64,000 bases of DNA from Balneola sp. (GTDB taxonomy: Bacteria > Bacteroidota > Rhodothermia > Balneolales > Balneolaceae): NCBI GenBank assembly GCA_002696035.1, contig NZQV01000026.1:372001-436000 (forward strand), given 5' to 3'. Under the pieces are notes generated by a model. It was not told where the DNA came from, did no database searches, and saw only the letters and a list, made by a program, of their open reading frames with translations. Position 1 is the first letter of the stretch. Every line of letters begins with the position of its first letter. This document shows positions 60,193 to 64,000 of this stretch, one piece after another. A program made the position numbers and the translations under genes.

Positions 60193-60283
60193 TGAATTCT
60201 TATTAAGGGTTTATTCAAATGGTTGGTTAGTGCAATCTGTGAAATTTCCAGGCCTTTGTTTTATGATGAAGACCTGAGCAAAC

Positions 60284-61420
60284 TTAATTGCTGCTTTGTT
60301 CTTTTTTTAGCTCGATGATGGCATCAACTGCGGGTTTAGGCTCACCTTCTCGATCAATAATGAGGGTATAGTTGGTTCGCCCAGGTATAGGCCAGTTGTT
60401 TTTCCAGGAGTCGGAGTCGCGGACACCCCAGAATGTAACACGATTGATCTTATCGCTGTGATTCAGGAAAATGCGGAAAAAGTTGGCGTATTGCGCGGTT
60501 TGCTGCTGAACAACGGAGTCTGGCAGGCCTTCTGTGTAAGGGTTAAGTACAGAATCAGATTCCGTATCCGACATTGCGCTGATATCTGCACCCTGATAGT
60601 TATTGGCTGACGGGAGTACATCCATATCCAATTCGGTGATGGCAACTACTCCTAATTCGCCAAAACGCGTAATGCTGTCTTCAAGCTCTTTATCGGTAGG
60701 GTGATCAAGTGAATAATGTCCTTGCATCCCAATTCCAGTAAAGTAAATACCCTGATCCTGAACGGATTTCATCAAACGATAGGCGCCTTCTCTTTTGGTG
60801 GAATCATTCAGAGAGTAATCATTGTAATATAATTCAGCTTCGGGATCTACCTCGTGTGCATATTCAAAAGCCTTGGCTACAAAATCTTCTCCAATGATCT
60901 GATGCCATTTAGACTGACGCATGCTGCCATCCCTGTCGTTGATGGCTTCATTAACCACATCCCAGCCATCAACTTTACCTTTATACCTGCCAACTACTGT
61001 CTCGATATGTTCTTTCATACGGGCAAGTAATTCTTCCCTCGAAAGCGGGTCTCCATTTTCATCTTCAAATACCCAGTCCGGAGTCTGGCTGTGCCATACC
61101 AGGGTATGACCAATGATGTACATATCATTAGCTTCTCCAAACTCTACAAACTTGTCGGCTTCCTCAAAATTATAGACACCGGGTTCGGGATGCAGGTTTT
61201 CCCACTTCATGATATTTTCAGGGGTAATGGAGTTGAAGTGCTTTTTAACTAAGTCTGAACCGACCTCGTCTCGTTCGTTGTATTGGCTGGGATTCAGTGC
61301 TGCCCCGATATAAAAATCATCCTCAAAAACTTCTTTTAAGGTAGGGTTCTCGCTTGTTTTTTCTGATACACACCCGGACAGTAATAGGGCGGTTAGCATT
61401 CCAAAAAGTAAAGTTCGCAT
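60284..61420 (-). CDS. GH10 xylanase lipoprotein (second)
   Basis: The 378-residue lipoprotein (lipobox LSGC, Cys17) has one GH10 barrel. The acid/base is Glu158 (DVVNEAIN) and the nucleophile Glu263 (AITELDMDVL). It is closely related to the gene at 57532, with shared [16 protein letters not shown], but the substrate loops differ, for example NYQGADISAM before the last barrel strands. The pair may split long and short, or plain and glucuronate-bearing, oligosaccharides. A TGAGCAAA half-site lies in the spacer just after its stop (60275-60282). Confidence 0.93.
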   Translation of the reverse strand: MRTLLFGMLTALLLSGCVSEKTSENPTLKEVFEDDFYIGAALNPSQYNERDEVGSDLVKKHFNSITPENIMKWENLHPEPGVYNFEEADKFVEFGEANDMYIIGHTLVWHSQTPDWVFEDENGDPLSREELLARMKEHIETVVGRYKGKVDGWDVVNEAINDRDGSMRQSKWHQIIGEDFVAKAFEYAHEVDPEAELYYNDYSLNDSTKREGAYRLMKSVQDQGIYFTGIGMQGHYSLDHPTDKELEDSITRFGELGVVAITELDMDVLPSANNYQGADISAMSDTESDSVLNPYTEGLPDSVVQQQTAQYANFFRIFLNHSDKINRVTFWGVRDSDSWKNNWPIPGRTNYTLIIDREGEPKPAVDAIIELKKEQSSN

Positions 61421-61458
61421 ATAATTGATGGTTATATTTGTGAGTGATTAAGGTAAAA

Positions 61459-63627
61459 TTAATAATATCGCGGAGCCGGTATATACCGAGTTTTTTCGAG
61501 CTCTTTATAGTACTCGAGATCATGCTCCGGTTTTTCATATTGTTCAGGAATGGGCTTGTCGGATAAACTCTGGAAATACAGTACACACGAGTTTCTCCAG
61601 ATCACAGCATCCTTTTCCTGAATACTAAGCAGTGCCTTCACTTTTTCAAAGCGCTCCTTATCTATAAGTCCTTCAATGGAATTCCATTCATCTTGCATCC
61701 AGCGTACCGTTTCTACGCCTTTATAATATTTGTGAACCAGTTCATTCCATAGCGTACGACCGGAATCCATTTCGTAATCCCAGGATACATTGTGGAACCA
61801 GAGAAGGTAATCTTCCGGAGTAGTTTCAGGATCACTGAACTGCGTTTCAAGAGGCTCGTTGTATTGCTCGATGGCATTTGAGCCTGTTTCAGTGCGGTCA
61901 AAACCAATTCCGTCTTCGTCCGCTTTGTGATAGTAAACGGCGGTCCAGTCGGGGCGGGGGAGGTCGGAGGTCCACGGCGCTGGGCCGTAATGATGTCCTT
62001 GCGCATACAAGTGAGTTAGGCCCAATGGTGAACGGTAATTTACGCCTGCTTCACGCGATTCCTGCATGATCTCCTTCACCGGTTCTACAAAATCAGGGTT
62101 ATTGGTGAAGGTCATTTTGAGCCATTCTTCAGCAATTTCTTCGGAACTCAGGCTGTGATTCCAGGCCAGTCGCCCAAAAGCATACCAGCTCGACTGCACA
62201 AAAGGATGTCCGGTCCAGTTTCGGTCGGTACCCAGGTTTACAACGCCAGCAATTCCTGTGTGTTCATAATCAAAAACTTCACCGGAAATAACGTTGGCTA
62301 CGGTTGAGCCTTCCCCCTTGGCATAAGTATCAAGGTTCAGGGCTTCTGTAAACAGCGGTCCCTGATAGGCGAGGTGCGTATTGAATCCAAAATATTCCTG
62401 GGTGATCTGAAGTTCCAGCATAGTGTTGGTATTTGGAAGAGCTCCAAAAAGTGGAGAAAAAGGCTCGCGGGGCTGGAAGTCGATCGGGCCGTTTTTGACT
62501 TGAAGTAAAACATTGTCGTTGAAATCACCGTCCTGAGGTACAAATTCATCATAAGCCTCCCGAAAGCGATCGTACTGTTCTGGGCTGTATACAAAAGCAC
62601 GCCAGATCAATAATCCGCCATGGGGTTCAACGGCTTCGGCCAGCATATTAGCGCCCTCAGCATGGGTTCGGTTGTACTTAAAAGGACCGGGTTCGCCTTC
62701 AGAATCAGCCTTCACCAAAAACCCGCCGAAGTCAGGAATGCGGTCATAAATTTCAGAAGCTTTGTCGGCCCACCATTTTCGAACGTCAGGATCTAGTGGG
62801 TCCGCAGTTTCAAGGTTCCCGACTTCCATGGGCGATTGAAAATTCACCGAGATATATACTTGAATTCCATATGGACGGAAAATATCAGCGAGTACTGCGA
62901 TCTTTTCAATAAAATCATCTTGTAGAATTCGAGGGTCGGCATTCACGTTATTCAAAACAGTGCCGTTGATTCCCATGGAAGAATTCAGGCGGGCATAATC
63001 GGTATACCGGGGATCGCGATAATCAGGCAGCGTGCCCCAGTCCCAGAGAGAAAGTCCGGCATAGCCTCGTTCTACAAGACGATTCAGGTTATCCCAATGG
63101 TTAAGAATTCTGTTCTCTATCTTTGGAGCTTCAGCAACTTCAAGGCTGCTGATATCTTTATGGGTTTGCAGATTCCTTAAAAATGCGAAGGTGCCATAAA
63201 GCACTCCGATGTCTGTCTTACCTGTTACTACCGTTACATTCTTGCCATCAACTTGAAGAGACTTGATCACATAGCCTTCTTGATTGATCTTCTGTAAAAG
63301 CGGTTCCAATTCATTACCAAAAAAAGAAGACAACTCGTCCGCTGTTCCCACTAATAATGAGCCATCCTGAATCGCAGAGTTGAAATGAACATCAGCAGCA
63401 AGTAAGCCGCCAAGTCCTTTTTCTAACTCACTTTTAATAGCCTGAAGTGTTGGAGAGGTTCCTTTTATATAAACGGACTGAATATGGCTTCGGTAAGATT
63501 CCAGTAACTGTTCATTGGAAACTTTTTCGTACCTAAGCCAGGCGCGGTAACCGTCCTCAGCAAAAAGAGCAAACGGGGATAGCCAGAATAGGAGCAGTAG
63601 AAGATAGGTTAGTGAAGTTCGTTTCAT
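61459..63627 (-). CDS. GH67 alpha-glucuronidase
   Basis: Removes (4-O-methyl-)glucuronic acid from the non-reducing end of xylo-oligosaccharides. I start at 63627, giving a signal peptide ([20 protein letters not shown]), rather than 27 bases upstream inside the preceding gene. Expected catalytic residues are Glu310 (KADSEGEPG), Asp383 ([11 protein letters not shown]) and Glu411 (QITQEYFG). Their spacing matches Cellvibrio GH67 Glu292/Asp365/Glu393. The 722-residue length fits the family. Secretion to the periplasm is predicted. It starts 1 base after the SDR stop codon. Confidence 0.95.
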   Translation of the reverse strand: MKRTSLTYLLLLLFWLSPFALFAEDGYRAWLRYEKVSNEQLLESYRSHIQSVYIKGTSPTLQAIKSELEKGLGGLLAADVHFNSAIQDGSLLVGTADELSSFFGNELEPLLQKINQEGYVIKSLQVDGKNVTVVTGKTDIGVLYGTFAFLRNLQTHKDISSLEVAEAPKIENRILNHWDNLNRLVERGYAGLSLWDWGTLPDYRDPRYTDYARLNSSMGINGTVLNNVNADPRILQDDFIEKIAVLADIFRPYGIQVYISVNFQSPMEVGNLETADPLDPDVRKWWADKASEIYDRIPDFGGFLVKADSEGEPGPFKYNRTHAEGANMLAEAVEPHGGLLIWRAFVYSPEQYDRFREAYDEFVPQDGDFNDNVLLQVKNGPIDFQPREPFSPLFGALPNTNTMLELQITQEYFGFNTHLAYQGPLFTEALNLDTYAKGEGSTVANVISGEVFDYEHTGIAGVVNLGTDRNWTGHPFVQSSWYAFGRLAWNHSLSSEEIAEEWLKMTFTNNPDFVEPVKEIMQESREAGVNYRSPLGLTHLYAQGHHYGPAPWTSDLPRPDWTAVYYHKADEDGIGFDRTETGSNAIEQYNEPLETQFSDPETTPEDYLLWFHNVSWDYEMDSGRTLWNELVHKYYKGVETVRWMQDEWNSIEGLIDKERFEKVKALLSIQEKDAVIWRNSCVLYFQSLSDKPIPEQYEKPEHDLEYYKELEKTRYIPAPRYY

Positions 63628-63628
63628 A

Positions 63629-64000
63629 TTAAAATCCAATTGAGTTTCCGCCATCTACAGGCAGGTTTACGCCGGTAACGAATTTGGCGGCATCGGATGC
63701 AAGGTATACGGCCGCATAAGCTACATCTTCAGGTTGCCCCAGTTTATTCATAGGAGTTCTTTTTAGCACACGATCGCGTCGGTCGTTATCTGCATCAAAT
63801 GCCTTGCGGAGCATGGGCGAGTCGATGAAACCCGGTGCGATGGCATTCACCCGTATTCCTTTTCCGGAGAGGTCAACGGCGAGAGAGCGAGTCATCCCCA
63901 AAACCCCTGTTTTTGAAGTGGTATAAGCCGTTACATCAGTGATGCCATAAATGGCCGCCATGGAAGTAATGTTAATGATGGATCCGGACTTGCGTGTAAG
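63629..64000 (-). CDS. Short-chain dehydrogenase/reductase, C-terminal part (5' end outside window)
   Basis: The frame runs off the right edge of the window. The visible 123 residues include [11 protein letters not shown] (catalytic Ser region), AYTTSK (catalytic Tyr and Lys), the [13 protein letters not shown] segment and the [20 protein letters not shown]-terminus typical of classical SDRs. It abuts GH67 with 1 base between. In a glucuronate operon with manD and no long-chain UxuB, an SDR-type fructuronate (mannonate) oxidoreductase is plausible, as in Bacillus. Alternatives are a sugar-1-dehydrogenase or gluconate 5-dehydrogenase. Confidence 0.85.
   Translation of the reverse strand, partial: LTRKSGSIINITSMAAIYGITDVTAYTTSKTGVLGMTRSLAVDLSGKGIRVNAIAPGFIDSPMLRKAFDADNDRRDRVLKRTPMNKLGQPEDVAYAAVYLASDAAKFVTGVNLPVDGGNSIGF

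Overview
The window looks like a carbohydrate-utilisation locus from a Gram-negative Bacteroidota/Balneolota-type (Fibrobacteres-Chlorobi-Bacteroidetes group) bacterium. The evidence is many lipoprotein and Sec signal peptides, a large TonB-dependent receptor, and four proteins ending in the type IX secretion (T9SS) C-terminal sorting module with its [10 protein letters not shown] motif. That motif spelling is especially common in Balneolota, Rhodothermota and Ignavibacteria. The assignment is by motif recognition only.

Region 1 (1-22850, plus strand) is a tightly packed run of 14 genes for taking apart a decorated hemicellulose. In order: end of a GH51 arabinofuranosidase, a double-headed CE1 esterase, GH43-CBM6, GH95, GH2, CE1, GH43, GH43 (subfamily-12-like), GH31, GH97, GH3, an acetyl-esterase-like hydrolase and a third CE1 protein. 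The activities predicted (arabinose, galactose, L-galactose/fucose, alpha-xylose, feruloyl and acetyl removal) fit complex glucuronoarabinoxylan. No SusC/SusD pair accompanies them. Two intergenic gaps (13.5 kb and 22.9 kb) each carry a pair of 33-bp inverted repeats.

Region 2 (23078-36309) holds a very large multidomain GH3 on the minus strand. A 697-bp divergent regulatory region separates it from three plus-strand T9SS-secreted proteins: a CBM-GH10 xylanase, a multi-CBM protein without a catalytic domain, and a CBM-CBM-CBM-GH10 xylanase. The last appears to be a mosaic of the other two, including a copied promoter region.

Region 3 (36484-40384) is a galactose module: galactokinase, GalT and a Na+/galactose symporter closely resembling Vibrio SglT. 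It would use galactose released by region 1. Region 4 (40527-51751) has a second Na+/solute symporter, diverging from a TonB receptor, a beta-helix-like T9SS protein, a parvulin-type lipoprotein and a polytopic membrane protein with a degenerate spermidine-synthase fold.

Region 5 (51939-64000, minus strand) is a glucuronoxylan catabolic cluster: SDR (partial), GH67 alpha-glucuronidase, GH10 lipoprotein, GPH-family symporter, GH10 lipoprotein, D-mannonate dehydratase, LacI-family regulator, XylB and XylA. It takes xylo-oligosaccharides to xylulose-5-P and releases glucuronate for the mannonate route.

A palindrome TGAGCAA-N3-TTGCTCA lies just upstream of the LacI gene and of the TonB receptor. 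Degenerate copies precede the two T9SS genes at 30496 and 33460, and split half-sites precede xylB. This suggests one LacI-type regulon tying regions 2, 4 and 5 together. No tRNA, rRNA, insertion sequence, prophage or CRISPR array was recognised.
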